Below are positions 14,015 to 25,800 of a stretch of DNA of 64,000 bases, in pieces. Each line of letters begins with the position of its first letter. The stretch's first letter is position 1. Under the pieces are notes generated by a model that was not told where the DNA came from, did no database searches, and saw only the letters and a program-made list of their open reading frames with translations. The position numbers were made by a program, and so were the translations under genes. This DNA is from Euonymus europaeus (Eukaryota; Streptophyta; Magnoliopsida; Celastrales; Celastraceae). The DNA lies in assembly GCA_963580455.1 (NCBI GenBank), contig OY756968.1, positions 24,707,996 through 24,771,995 on the forward strand, given 5' to 3'.

Positions 14015-16090
14015 CAATCCTGGCGTTACTGATTTTGATTTCAGAACTCGTGGCTGGTAGGTCTCGTTTCACCTAGTTAGCCGCGAAATGTAGTTTCTTT
14101 ACGTAAACGGTTTTATGAATATCCGTTGACTCCGAGTTTTGAATTCTGTGATTTTTAGCTTGATTTCACACTACTTTTCGAGCTCTACAATCCTGGCATT
14201 TCGGATTTTGATTTCAGAACTCGTGGCTAGAAGGTCTCGTTTCACCTAGTTAGCCGCGAAATGTGGTTTCTTTACGTAAACGGTTTTATGAATATTCGTT
14301 GACTCCGAGTTCTGAATTCGGTGATTTTTAGCTTGATTTCACACTACTTTTCGAGCTCTACAATCCTGGTGTTTCGGATTTTTATTTCAGAACTCGTGGC
14401 TAGTAGGTCTCGTTTCACCTAGTTAGCCGCGAAATGTGGTTTCTTTACGTAAACGGTTTTATGAATATCTGTTGACTCCGAGTTCTGAATTCGGTGATTT
14501 TTAGCTTGATTTCACACTACTTTTCGAGCTCTACAATCCTGGTGTTTCGGATTTTGATTTCAGAACTCGTGGCTAGTAGGTCTCGTTTCACCTAGTTAGC
14601 CGCGAAATGTGGTTTCTTTACGTAAACGGTTTTATGAATATCCGTTGACTCCGAGTTCTGAATTCGGTGATTTTTAGCTTGATTTCACTCTACTTTTTGA
14701 GCTCTACAATCCTGGCATTACTGATTTTGATTTCAGAACTCGTGGCTAGTAGGTCTCGTTTCACCTAGTTAGCCGCGAAATGTGGTTTCATTACGTAAAC
14801 GGTTTTATGAATATCCGTTGACTCCGAGTTCTGAATTCTGTGATTTTTAGCTTGATTTCACACTACTTTTCGAGCTCAACAATCCTGACATTTCGGATTT
14901 TGATTTCAGAACTCGTGGCTAATAGGTCTCGTTTCACGTAGTTAGCCGCGAAATGTGGTTTCTTTACGTAAACGGTTTTATGAATATTCGTTGACTCCGA
15001 GTTCTGAATTCGGTGATTTTTAGCTTGATTTCACACTAATTTTCGAGCTCTACAATCCTGGTCTTTCGGATTTTGATTTCAGAACTCGTGGCTAGTTGGT
15101 CTTGTTTCACCTAGTTAGCCGCGAAATGAGGTTTCTTTACGTAAACGGTTTTATGAATATCCGTTGACTCCGAGTTCTGAATTCGGTGATTTTTAGCTTG
15201 ATTTCACACTACTTTTCGAGCTCTACAATCCTGGCGTTTTGGATTTTGATTTCAGAACTCGTGGCTAGTAGGTCTTGTTTCACCTAGTTAGCCGCGAAAT
15301 GTGGTTTCTTTATGTAAACGGTTTTATGAATATCCGTTGACTCCGTGTTCTGAATTCGGTGATTTTTAGATTGATTTCATACTAATTTTCGAGCTCTACA
15401 ATCCTGGAGTTTCGGATTTTGATTTCAGAATTTGTGGCTAGTAGGTCTCGTTTCACCTAGTTAGCCGCGAAATGTGGTTTCTTTATGTAAACGTTTTTAT
15501 GAATATCCGTTGACTCCGAGTTCTGAATTCGATGATTTTTAGCTTGATTTCACACTAATTTTCGAGCTCTACAATCCTGGTGTTTCGGATTTTGATTTCA
15601 GAACTCGTGGCTAGTAGGTCTCGTTTCACCTAGTTAACCGCGAAATGTGGTTTCTTTACGTAAACGGTTTTATGAATATTCGTTGACTCCGAGTTCTGAA
15701 TTCGGTGATTTTTAGCTTGATTTCACACTACTTTTCGAGCTCTACAATCCTGGCGTTTCGGATTTTGATTTCAGAACTCGTGGCTAGTAGGTCTCGTTTC
15801 ACCTAGTTAGCCGCGAAATGTGGTTTCTTTACGTAAACGGTTTTATGAATATTCGTTGACTCCGAGTTCTGAATTCGGTGATTTTTAGCTTGATTTCACA
15901 CTACTTTTCGAGCTCTACAATCCTGGCATTTCGGATTTTTATTTCAGAACTCGTGGCTAGTAGGTCTCGTTTCACCTAGTTAGCCGCGAAATGTGGTTTC
16001 TTTACGTAAACGGTTTTATGAATATCCGTTGACTCCGAGTTCTGAATTCGGTGATTTTTAGCTTGATTTCACTCTACTTTTTGAGCTCTA
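14015..16090. repeat. 12-unit block, copy 1
   Basis: Twelve units (2076 bp) with this order of landmarks: gcgttactg/ctggtagg, agaagg, ttttat/tatctg, cactctac, gcattactg with 'tttcattacg', gacat/'gagctcaac' junction, gaggtttc, tagattg/catactaat, aatttgtgg, gttaaccgcg, ggcgt and ttttat. It repeats from 16091. Similarity really begins one unit earlier, at 13842. Confidence 0.86.
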
Positions 16091-17817
16091 CAATCCTGGC
16101 GTTACTGATTTTGATTTCAGAACTCGTGGCTGGTAGGTCTTTCACCTAGTTAGCCGCGAAATGTAGTTTCTTTACGTAAACGGTTTTATGAATATCCGTT
16201 GACTCCGAGTTTTGAATTCTGTGATTTTTAGCTTGATTTCACACTACTTTTCGAGCTCTACAATCCTGGCATTTCGGATTTTGATTTCAGAACTCGTGGC
16301 TAGAAGGTCTCGTTTCACCTAGTTAGCCGCGAAATGTGGTTTCTTTACGTAAACGGTTTTATGAATATTCGTTGACTCCGAGTTCTGAATTCGGTGATTT
16401 TTAGCTTGATTTCACACTACTTTTCGAGCTCTACAATCGTGGCGTTTCGGATTTTTATTTCAGAACTCGTGGCTAGTAGGTCTCGTTTCACCTAGTTAGC
16501 CGCGAAATGTGGTTTCTTTACGTAAACGGTTTTATGAATATCTGTTGACTCCGAGTTCTGAATTCGGTGATTTTTAGCTTGATTTCACACTACTTTTCGA
16601 GCTCTACAATCCTGGTGTTTCGGATTTTGATTTCAGAACTCGTGGCTAGTAGGTCTCGTTTCACCTAGTTAGCCGCGAAATGTGGTTTCTTTACGTAAAC
16701 GGTTTTATGAATATCCGTTGACTCCGAGTTCTGAATTCGGTGATTTTTAGCTTGATTTCACTCTACTTTTTGAGCTCTACAATCCTGGCGTTACTGATTT
16801 TGATTTCAGAACTCGTGGCTAGTAGGTCTCGTTTCACCTAGTTAGCCGCGAAATGTGGTTTCATTACGTAAACGGTTTTATGAATATCCGTTGACTCCGA
16901 GTTCTGAATTCTGTGATTTTTAGCTTGATTTCACACTACTTTTCGAGCTCAACAATCCTGACATTTCGGATTTTGATTTCAGAACTCGTGGCTAATAGGT
17001 CTCGTTTCACGTAGTTAGCCGCGAAATGTGGTTTCTTTACGTAAACGGTTTTATGAATATTCGTTGACTCCGAGTTCTGAATTCGGTGATTTTTAGCTTG
17101 ATTTCACACTAATTTTCGAGCTCTACAATCCTGGCCTTTTGGATTTTGATTTCAGAACTCGTGGCTAGTTGGTCTTGTTTCACCTAGTTAGCCGCGAAAT
17201 GAGGATTCTTTACGTAAACGGTTTTATGAATATCCGTTGACTCCGAGTTCTGAATTCGGTGATTTTTAGCTTGATTTCACACTACTTTTCGAGCTCTACA
17301 ATCCTGGCGTTTCGGATTTTGATTTCAGAACTCGTGGCTAGTAGGTCTTGTTTCACCTAGTTAGCCGCGAAATGTGGTTTCTTTATGTAAACGGTTTTAT
17401 GAATATCCGTTGACTCCGTGTTCTGAATTCGGTGATTTTTAGATTGATTTCATACTAATTTTCGAGCTCTACAATCCTGGAGTTTCGGATTTTGATTTCA
17501 GAATTTGTGGCTAGTAGGTCTCGTTTCACCTAGTTAGCCGCGAAATGTGGTTTCTTTATGTAAACGTTTTTATGAATATCCGTTGACTCCGAGTTCTGAA
17601 TTCGATGATTTTTAGCTTGATTTCACACTAATTTTCGAGCTCTACAATCCTGGTGTTTCGGATTTTGATTTCAGAACTCGTGGCTAGTAGGTCTCGTTTC
17701 ACCTAGTTAACCGCGAAATGTGGTTTCTTTACGTAAACGGTTTTATGAATATTCGTTGACTCCGAGTTCTGAATTCGGTGATTTTTAGCTTGATTTCACA
17801 CTACTTTTCGAGCTCTA
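16091..17817. repeat. 12-unit block, copy 2 (10 matching units)
   Basis: Units match 14015-15744 in order, including 'tttcattacg' and 'gttaaccgcg'. The first unit has lost three bases ('ggtctcgtttcacc' became 'ggtctttcacc', at about 16140), so the 'aatttgtgg' landmarks are 2073 rather than 2076 bp apart. Small private changes include 'caatcgtgg' at 16434 and 'gaggattc' at about 17.2 kb. Confidence 0.85.
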
Positions 17818-18336
17818 CAATCTTGACGTTTCGGATTTTGATTTCAGAACTCGTGGCTAGTAGGTCTCGTTTCACCTAGTTGGCCGCGAAATGTGGTTTC
17901 TTTACGTAAACGGTTTTATGAATATCTGTTGACTCCGAGTTCTGAATTCGGTGATTTTTAGCTTGATTTCACACTACTTTTCGAGCTCTACAATCCTGGC
18001 ATTTCGGATTTTGATTTCAGAACTCGTGGCTAGAAGGTCTCGTTTCAACTAGTTAGCCGCGAAATGTGGTTTCTTTACGTAAACGGTTTTATGAATATTC
18101 GTTGACTCCGAGTTCTGAATTCGGTGATTTTTAGCTTGATTTCACACTACTTTTCGAGCTCTACAATCCTGGCATTTCGGATTTTGATTTCAGAACTCGT
18201 GGCTAATAGGTCTCGTTTCACGTAGTTAGCCGCGAAATGTGGTTTCTTTACGTAAACGGTTTTATGAATATTCGTTGACTCCGAGTTCTGAATTCGGTGA
18301 TTTTTAGCTTGATTTCACACTAATTTTCGAGCTCTA
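17818..18336. repeat. Three units leading to the out-of-register junction
   Basis: A 'caatcttgacg' unit with 'ttggccgcg', then agaagg/aactag and taatagg/cacgtag units. The last two are repeated at 18715-19060. The distance from 17991 to 18715 is 724 bp, four units plus 32 bp, because of the inserted fragment that follows. Confidence 0.8.
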
Positions 18337-18368
18337 CAATCCTGGCCTTTCGGATTTTGATTTCAGAA
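18337..18368. repeat. Truncated 32-bp unit: out-of-register duplication
   Basis: The first 32 bases of a ggcct unit end at 'cagaa', and a complete ggcct unit starts again at 18369. The 32 bases are exactly duplicated. The breakpoint shares only 'ac' between the two parent contexts (cagaac and tacaat). This is the only partial unit in the window and the largest departure from the 173-bp register. It fits replication slippage or end joining rather than homologous exchange; an assembly join is also possible. Confidence 0.9.
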
Positions 18369-20616
18369 CAATCCTGGCCTTTCGGATTTTGATTTCAGAA
18401 CTCGTGGCTAGTTGGTCTTGTTTCACCTAGTTAGCCGCGAAATGTGGTTTCTTTACGTAAACGGTTTTATGAATATCCGTTGACTCCGAGTTCTGAATTC
18501 GGTGATTTTTAGCTTGATTTCACACTACTTTTCGAGCTCTACAATCCTGGCGTTTCGGATTTTTATTTCAGAACTCGTGGCTAGTAGGTCTCGTTTCACC
18601 TAGTTAGCCGCGAAATGTGGTTTCTTTACGTAAACGGTTTTAAGAATATCTGTTCACTCCGAGTTCTGAATTCGGTGATTTTTAGCTTGATTTCACACTA
18701 CTTTTCGAGCTCTACAATCCTGGCATTTCGGATTTTGATTTCAGAACTCGTGGCTAGAAGGTCTCGTTTCAACTAGTTAGCCGCGAAATGTGGTTTCTTT
18801 ACGTAAACGGTTTTATGAATATTCGTTGACTCCGAGTTCTGAATTCGGTGATTTTTAGCTTGATTTCACACTACTTTTCGAGCTCTACAATCCTGGCATT
18901 TCGGATTTTGATTTCAGAACTCGTGGCTAATAGGTCTCGTTTCACGTAGTTAGCCGCGAAATGTGGTTTCTTTACGTAAACGGTTTTATGAATATTCGTT
19001 GACTCCGAGTTCTGAATTCGGTGATTTTTAGCTTGATTTCACACTAATTTTCGAGCTCTACAATCCTGGCCTTTCGGATTTTGATTTCAGAACTCGTGGC
19101 TAGTTGGTCTTGTTTCACCTAGTTAGCCGCGAAATGTGGTTTCTTTACGTAAACGGTTTTATGAATATCCGTTGACTCCGAGTTCTGAATTCGGTGATTT
19201 TTAGCTTGATTTCACACTACATTTCGAGCTCTACAATCCTGGCGTTTCGGATTTTGATTTCAGAAATCGTGGCTAGTAGGTCTCGTTTCACCTAGTTAGC
19301 CGCGAAATGTGGTTTCTTTACGTAAACGGTTTTATGAATATTCGTTGACTCCGAGTTCTGAATTCGGTGATTTTTAGCTTGATTTCACACTACTTTTCGA
19401 GCTCTACAATCCTGGCGTTTCGGATTTTTATTTCAGAACTCGTGGCTAGTAGGTCTCGTTTCACCTAGTTAGCCGCGAAATGTGGTTTCTTTACGTAAAC
19501 GGTTTTATGAATATCTGTTGACTCCGAGTTCTGAATTCGGTGATTTTTAGCTTGATTTCACACTATTTTTCGAGCTCTACAATCCTGGCATTTCGGATTT
19601 TGATTTCAGAACTCGTGGCTAGAAGTTCTCGTTTCACCTAGTTAGCCCGAAATGTGGTTTCTTTACGTAAACGGTTTTGTGAATATTCGTTGACTCCGAG
19701 TTCTGAATTCGGTGATTTTTAGCTTGATTTCACACTACTTTTCAAGCTCTACAATCCTGGCATTTCTGATTTTTATTTCAGAACTCGGGGCTAGTAGGTC
19801 TCGTTTCACCTAGTTAGCCGCGAAATGTGGTTTCTTTACGTAAACGGTTTTATGAATATCTGTTGACTCCGAGTTCTGAATTCGGTGATTTTTAGCTTGA
19901 TTTCACACTACTTTTCGAGCTCTACAATCCTGGTGTTTCGGATTTTGATTTCAGAACTCGTGGCTAGTAGGTCTCGTTTCACCTAGTTAGCCGCGAAATG
20001 TGGTTTCTTTACGTAAACGGTTTTATGAATATCCGTTGACTCCGAGTTCTGAATTCGGTGATTTTTAGCTTGATTTCACACTACTTTTCGAGCTCTACAA
20101 TCCTGGCGTTTCGGATTTTGATTTCAGAACTCGTGGCTAGTAGGTCTTGTTTCACCTAGTTAGCCGCGAAATGTGGTTTCTTTATGTAAACGGTTTTATG
20201 AATATCCGTTGACTCCGTGTTCTGAATTCGGTGATTTTTAGATTGATTTCACACTAATTTTCGAACTCTACAATCCTGGAGTTTCGGATTTTGATTTCAG
20301 AATTTGTGGCTAGTAGGTCTCGTTTCACCTAGTTAGCCGCGAAATGTGGTTTCTTTATGTAAACGTTTTTATGAATATCCGTTGACTCCGAGTTCTGAAT
20401 TCGGTGATTTTTAGCTTGATTTCACACTAATTTTCGAGCTCTACAATCCTGGTGTTTCGGATTTTGATTTCAGAACTCGTGGCTAGTAGGTCTCGTTTCA
20501 CCTAGTTAGCCGCGAAATGTGGTTTCTTTACGTAAACGGTTTTATGAATATTCGTTGACTCCGAGTTCTGAATTCGGTGATTTTTAGCTTGATTTCACAC
20601 TACTTTTCGAGCTCTA
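18369..20616. repeat. Domain A, 13 units without clear HOR order
   Basis: Thirteen units (2248 bp; one base is missing at about 19648, where 'agccgcgaa' is 'agcccgaa'). Private variants are frequent: 'tgttcactcc', 'cagaaatcg', 'agaagttctcg', 'ttttgtgaat' and 'aactcgggg'. The unit at 19580 combines the 1-bp deletion with 'cttttcaagctc', a pairing found again at 21309 and 22518. The tagattg/aatttgtgg pair is at 20098-20443. Confidence 0.8.
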
Positions 20617-21825
20617 AAATCCTCGCGTTTCGGATTTTGATTTCAGAACTCGTGGCTAGTAGGTCTCGTTTCACCTAGTTAGCCGCGAAATGTGGTTTCT
20701 TTACGTAAACGGTTTTATGAATATCTGTTGACTCCGAGTTCTGAATTCGGTGATTTTTAGCTTGATTTCACACTACTTTTCGAGCTCTACAATCCTGGAA
20801 TTTCGGATTTTGATTTCAGAACTCGTGGCTAGAAGGTCTCGTTTCACCTAGTTAGCCGCGAAATGTGGTTTCTTTACGTAAACAGTTTTATGAATATTCG
20901 TTGACTCCGAGTTCTGAATTCGGTGATTTTTAGCTTGATTTCACACTACTTTTCGAGCTCTACAATCCTGACATTTCGGATTTTGATTTCAGAACTCGTG
21001 GCTAATAGGTCTCGTTTCACGTAGTTAGCCGCGAAATGTGGTTTCTTTCCGTAAATGGTTTTATGAATATTCGTTGACTCCGAGTTCTGAATTCGGTGAT
21101 TTTTAGCTTGATTACACACTAATTTTCGAGCTCTACAATCCTGGCCTTTCGGATTTTGATTTCAGAACTCGTGGCTAGTTGGTCTTGTTTCACCTAGTTA
21201 GCCGCGAAATGTGGTTTCTTTACGTAAACGGTTTTATGAATATCCGTTGACTCCGAGTTCTGAATTCGGTGATTTTTAGCTTGATTTCACACTACTTTTC
21301 GAGCTCTACAATCCTGGCGTTTCGGATTTTGATTTCAGAACTCGTGGCTAGAAGGTCTCGTTTCACCAAGTTAGCCCGAAATGTGGTTTCTTTACGTAAA
21401 CGGTTTTATGAATATTCGTTGACTCCGAGTTCTGAATTCGGTGATTTTTAGCTTGATTTCACACTACTTTTCAAGCTCTACAATCCTGGCATTTCTGATT
21501 TTTATTTTAGAACTCGTGGCTAGTAGGTCTCGTTTCACCTAGTTAGCCGTGAAATGTGGTTTCTTTACGTAAACGGTTTTATGAATATCTGTTGACTCCG
21601 AGTTCTGAATTCGGTGATTTTTAGCTTGATTTCACACTACTTTTCGAGCTCTACAATCCTGGTGTTTCGGATTTTGATTTCAGAACTCGTGGCTAGTAGG
21701 TCTCGTTTCACCTAGTTAGCCGCGAATGTGGTTTCTTTACGTAAACGGTTTTATGAATATCCGTTGACTCCGAGTTCTGAATTCGGTGATTTTTAGATTG
21801 ATTTCACACTACTTTTCGAGCTCTA
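20617..21825. repeat. Seven-unit duplication, copy 1
   Basis: Seven units starting with the rare 'aatcctcgcg' tag, then agaagg/aaacag, gacat with 'ttccgtaaatgg', ggcct, agaagg with 'agcccgaa', 'catttctg'/ttttat and ggtgt. It is 1209 bp because of two single-base deletions, at about 21377 and 21726. The frameshift from the first opens a 60-codon chance reading frame at 21269-21451, which is not a gene. Confidence 0.85.
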
Positions 21826-23035
21826 CAATCCTCGCGTTTCGGATTTTGATTTCAGAACTCGTGGCTAGTAGGTCTCGTTTCACCTAGTTAGCCGCGAAAT
21901 GTGGTTTCTTTACGTAAACGGTTTTATGAATATCTGTTGACTCCGAGTTCTGAATTCGGTGATTTTTAGCTTGATTTCACACTACTTTTCGAGCTCTACA
22001 ATCCTGGCATTTCGGATTTTGATTTCAGAACTCGTGGCTAGAAGGTCTCGTTTCACCTAGTTAGCCGCGAAATGTGGTTTCTTTACGTAAACAGTTTTAT
22101 GAATATTCGTTGACTCCGAGTTCTGAATTCGGTGATTTTTAGCTTGATTTCACACTACTTTTCGAGCTCTACAATCCTGACATTTCGGATTTTGATTTCA
22201 GAACTCGTGGCTAATAGGTCTCGTTTCACGTAGTTAGCCGCGAAATGTGGTTTCTTTCCGTAAATGGTTTTATGAATATTCGTTGACTCCGAGTTCTGAA
22301 TTCGGTGATTTTTAGCTTGATTTCACACTAATTTTCGAGCTCTACAATCCTGGCCTTTCGGATTTTGATTTCAGAACTCGTGGCTAGTTGGTCTTGTTTC
22401 ACCTAGTTAGCCGCGAAATGTGGTTTCTTTACGTAAACGGTTTTATGAATATCCGTTGACTCCGAGTTCTGAATTCGGTGATTTTTAGCTTGATTTCACA
22501 CTACTTTTCGAGCTCTACAATCCTGGCCTTTCGGATTTTGATTTCAGAACTCGTGGCTAGAAGGTCTCGTTTCACCTAGTTAGCCCGAAATGTGGTTTCT
22601 TTACGTAAACGGTTTTATGAATATTCGTTGACTCCGAGTTCTGAATTCGGTGATTTTTAGCTTGATTTCACACTACTTTTCAAGCTCTACAATCCTGAAA
22701 TTTCTGATTTTTATTTCAGAACTCGTGGCTAGTAGGTCTCGTTTCACCTAGTTAGCCGCGAAATGTGGTTTCTTTACGTAAACGGTTTTATGAATATCTG
22801 TTGACTCCGAGTTCTGAATTCGGTGATTTTTAGCTTGATTTCACACTACTTTTCGAGCTCTACAATCCTGGTGTTTCGGATTTTGATTTCAGAACTCGTG
22901 GCTAGTAGGTCTCGTTTCACCTAGTTAGCCGCGAAATGTGGTTTCTTTACGTAAACGGTTTTATGAATATCCGTTGACTCCGAGTTCTGAATTCGGTGAT
23001 TTTTAGCTTGATTTCACTCTACTTTTTGAGCTCTA
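21826..23035. repeat. Seven-unit duplication, copy 2
   Basis: Same seven unit types and private markers as 20617-21825 ('cctcgcg' 1209 bp apart, 'ttccgtaaatgg' repeated). It is 1210 bp, having one single-base deletion (about 22585), the same 'agcccgaa' change as in copy 1. The unit at 22518 has a ggcct tag where copy 1 has ggcgt, so conversion or mutation has acted since the duplication. Confidence 0.85.
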
Positions 23036-23208
23036 TAATCCTGGCGTTACTGATTTTGATTTCAGAACTCGTGGCTAGTAGGTCTCGTTTCACCTAGTTA
23101 GCCGCGAAATGTGGTTTCTTTACGTAAACGGTTTTATGAATATCCGTTGACTCCGAGTTCTGAATTCTGTGATTTTTAGCTTGATTTCACACTACTTTTC
23201 GAGCTCTA
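23036..23208. repeat. Single gttactg-type unit
   Basis: One unit with 'gcgttactg' and 'gaattctgtg' joins two seven-unit duplications. It resembles units at 3981, 14707 and 16780. Confidence 0.8.
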
Positions 23209-24417
23209 CAATCCTGACATTTCGGATTTTGATTTCAGAACTCGTGGCTAATAGGTCTCGTTTCACGTAGTTAGCCGCGAAATGTAGTTTCTTTACGTAA
23301 ACGGTTTTATGAATATTCGTTGACTCCGAGTTCTGAATTCGGTGATTTTTAGTTGATTTCACACTAATTTTCGAGCTCTACAATCCTGGCCTTTCGGATT
23401 TTGATTTCAGAACTCGTGGCTAGTTGGTCTTGTTTCACCTAGTTAGCCGCGAAATGTGGTTTCTTTACGTAAACGGTTTTATGAATATCCGTTGACTCCG
23501 AGTTTTGAATTCGGTGATTTTTTGCTTGATTTCACACTACTTTTCGAGCTCTACAATCCTGGCGTTTCGGATTTTGATTTCAGAACTCGTGGCTAGTAGG
23601 TCTCGTTTCACCTAGTTAGCCGCGAAATGTGGTTTCTTTATGTAAACGGTTTTATGAATTTCCGTTGACTCCGTGTTCTGAATTCGGTGATTTTTAGATT
23701 GATTTCACACTAATTTTCGAGCTCTACAATCCTGGAGTTTCGGATTTTGATTTCAGAATTCGTGGCTAGTAGGTCTCGTTTCACCTAGTTAGCCGCGAAA
23801 TGTGGTTTCTTTATGTAAACGGTTTTATGAATATCCGTTACTCCGAGTTCTGAATTCGGTGATTTTTAGCTTGATTTCACACTAATTTTCGAGCTCTACA
23901 ATCCTGGTGTTTCGGATTTTGATTTCAGAACTCGTGGCTAGTAGGTCTCGTTTCACCTAGTTAGCCGCGAAATGTGGTTTCTTTACGTAAACGGTTTTAT
24001 GAATATTCGTTGACTCCGAGTTCTGAATTCGGTGATTTTTAGCTTGATTTCACACTACTTTTCGAGCTCTACAATCCTGGCGTTTCGGATTTTGATTTCA
24101 GAACTCGTGGCTAGTAGGTCTCGTTTCACCTAGTTAGCCGCGAAATGTGGTTTCTTTACGTAAACGGTTTTATGAATATTTGTTGACTCCGAGTTCTGAA
24201 TTCGGTGATTTTTAGCTTGATTTCACACTACTTTTCGAGCTCTACAATCCTGGCATTTCGGATTTTGATTTCAGAACTCGTGGCTAGAAGGTCTCGTTTC
24301 ACCTAGTTAGCCGCGAAATGTGGTTTCTTTACGTAAACGGTTTTATGAATATTCGTTGACTCCGAGTTCTGAATTCGGTGATTTTTAGCTTGATTTCACA
24401 CTACTTTTCGAGCTCTA
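23209..24417. repeat. Second seven-unit duplication, copy 1
   Basis: Seven units marked by a single-base deletion ('tagttgatttc', 23352), 'gttttgaattcgg' followed by 'tttttgcttg', then tagattg, ggagt/aattcg, ggtgt, ggcgt and agaagg types. A second deletion ('ccgttactcc', about 23840) brings it to 1209 bp. Confidence 0.85.
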
Positions 24418-25800
24418 CAATCCTGACATTTCGGATTTTGATTTCAGAACTCGTGGCTAGTTGGTCTTGTTTCACCTAGTTAGCCGCGAAATGTGGTTTC
24501 TTTACGTAAACGGTTTTATGAATATTCGTTGACTCCGAGTTCTGAATTCGGTGATTTTTAGTTGATTTCACACTAATTTTCGAGCTCTACAATCCTGGCC
24601 TTTCGGATTTTGATTTCAGAACTCGTGGCTAGTTGGTCTTGTTTCACCTAGTTAGCCGCGAAATGTGGTTTCTTTACGTAAACGGTTTTATGAATATCCG
24701 TTGACTCCGAGTTTTGAATTCGGTGATTTTTTGCTTGATTTCACACTACTTTTCGAGCTCTACAATCCTGGCGTTTCGGATTTTGATTTCAGAACTCGTG
24801 GCTAGTAGGTCTCGTTTCACCTAGTTAGCCGCGAAATGTGGTTTCTTTATGTAAACGGTTTTATGAATATCCGTTGACTCCGTGTTCTGAATTCGGTGAT
24901 TTTTAGATTGATTTCACACTAATTTTCGAGCTCTACAATCCTGGAGTTTCGGATTTTGATTTCAGAATTCGTGGCTAGTAGGTCTCGTTTCACCTAGTTA
25001 GCCGCGAAATGTGGTTTCTTTATGTAAACGGTTTTATGAATATCCGTTGACTCCGAGTTCTGAATTCGGTGATTTTTAGCTTGATTTCACACTAATTTTC
25101 GAGCTCTACAATCCTGGTGTTTCGGATTTTGATTTCAGAACTCGTGGCTAGTAGGTCTCGTTTCACCTAGTTAGCCGCGAAATGTGGTTTCTTTACGTAA
25201 ACGGTTTTATGAATATTCGTTGACTCCGAGTTCTGAATTCGGTGATTTTTAGCTTGATTTCACACTACTTTTCGAGCTCTACAATCCTGGCGTTTCGGAT
25301 TTTGATTTCAGAACTCGTGGCTAGTAGGTCTCGTTTCACCTAGTTAGCCGCGAAATGTGGTTTCTTTACGTAAACGGTTTTATGAATATCTGTTGACTCC
25401 GAGTTCTGAATTCGGTGATTTTTAGCTTGATTTCACACTACTTTTCGAGCTCTACAATCCTGGCATTTCGGATTTTGATTTCAGAACTCGTGGCTAGAAG
25501 GTCTCATTTCACCTAGTTAGCCGCGAAATGTGGTTTCTTTACGTAAACGGTTTTATGAATATTCGTTGACTCCGAGTTCTGAATTCGGTGATTTTTAGCT
25601 TGATTTCACACTACTTTTCGAGCTCTACAATCCTGACATTTCGGATTTTGATTTCAGAACTCGTGGCTAATAGGTCTCGTTTCACGTAGTTAGCCGCGAA
25701 ATGTGGTTTCTTTACGTAAACGGTTTTATGAATATTCGTTGACTCCGAGTTCTGAATTCGGTGATTTTTAGCTTGATTTCACACTAATTTTCGAGCTCTA
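24418..25800. repeat. Second seven-unit duplication, copy 2, plus one unit
   Basis: Units 24418-25627 repeat the previous seven, including the 'tagttgatttc' deletion (24561). Its first unit is a recombinant: a gacat tag with 'gttggtcttg', which normally belongs to ggcct units. One gacat/taatagg unit (25628-25800) follows and starts what looks like another round of the same order. Confidence 0.83.

Noticed and set aside
21269..21451. A 60-codon open reading frame on the + strand
   Set aside because: It lies wholly within satellite units and exists only because a single-base deletion at about 21377 joins two otherwise closed frames. The predicted peptide is just the translated repeat, with no domain, and sister units 1209 bp away behave as plain satellite.
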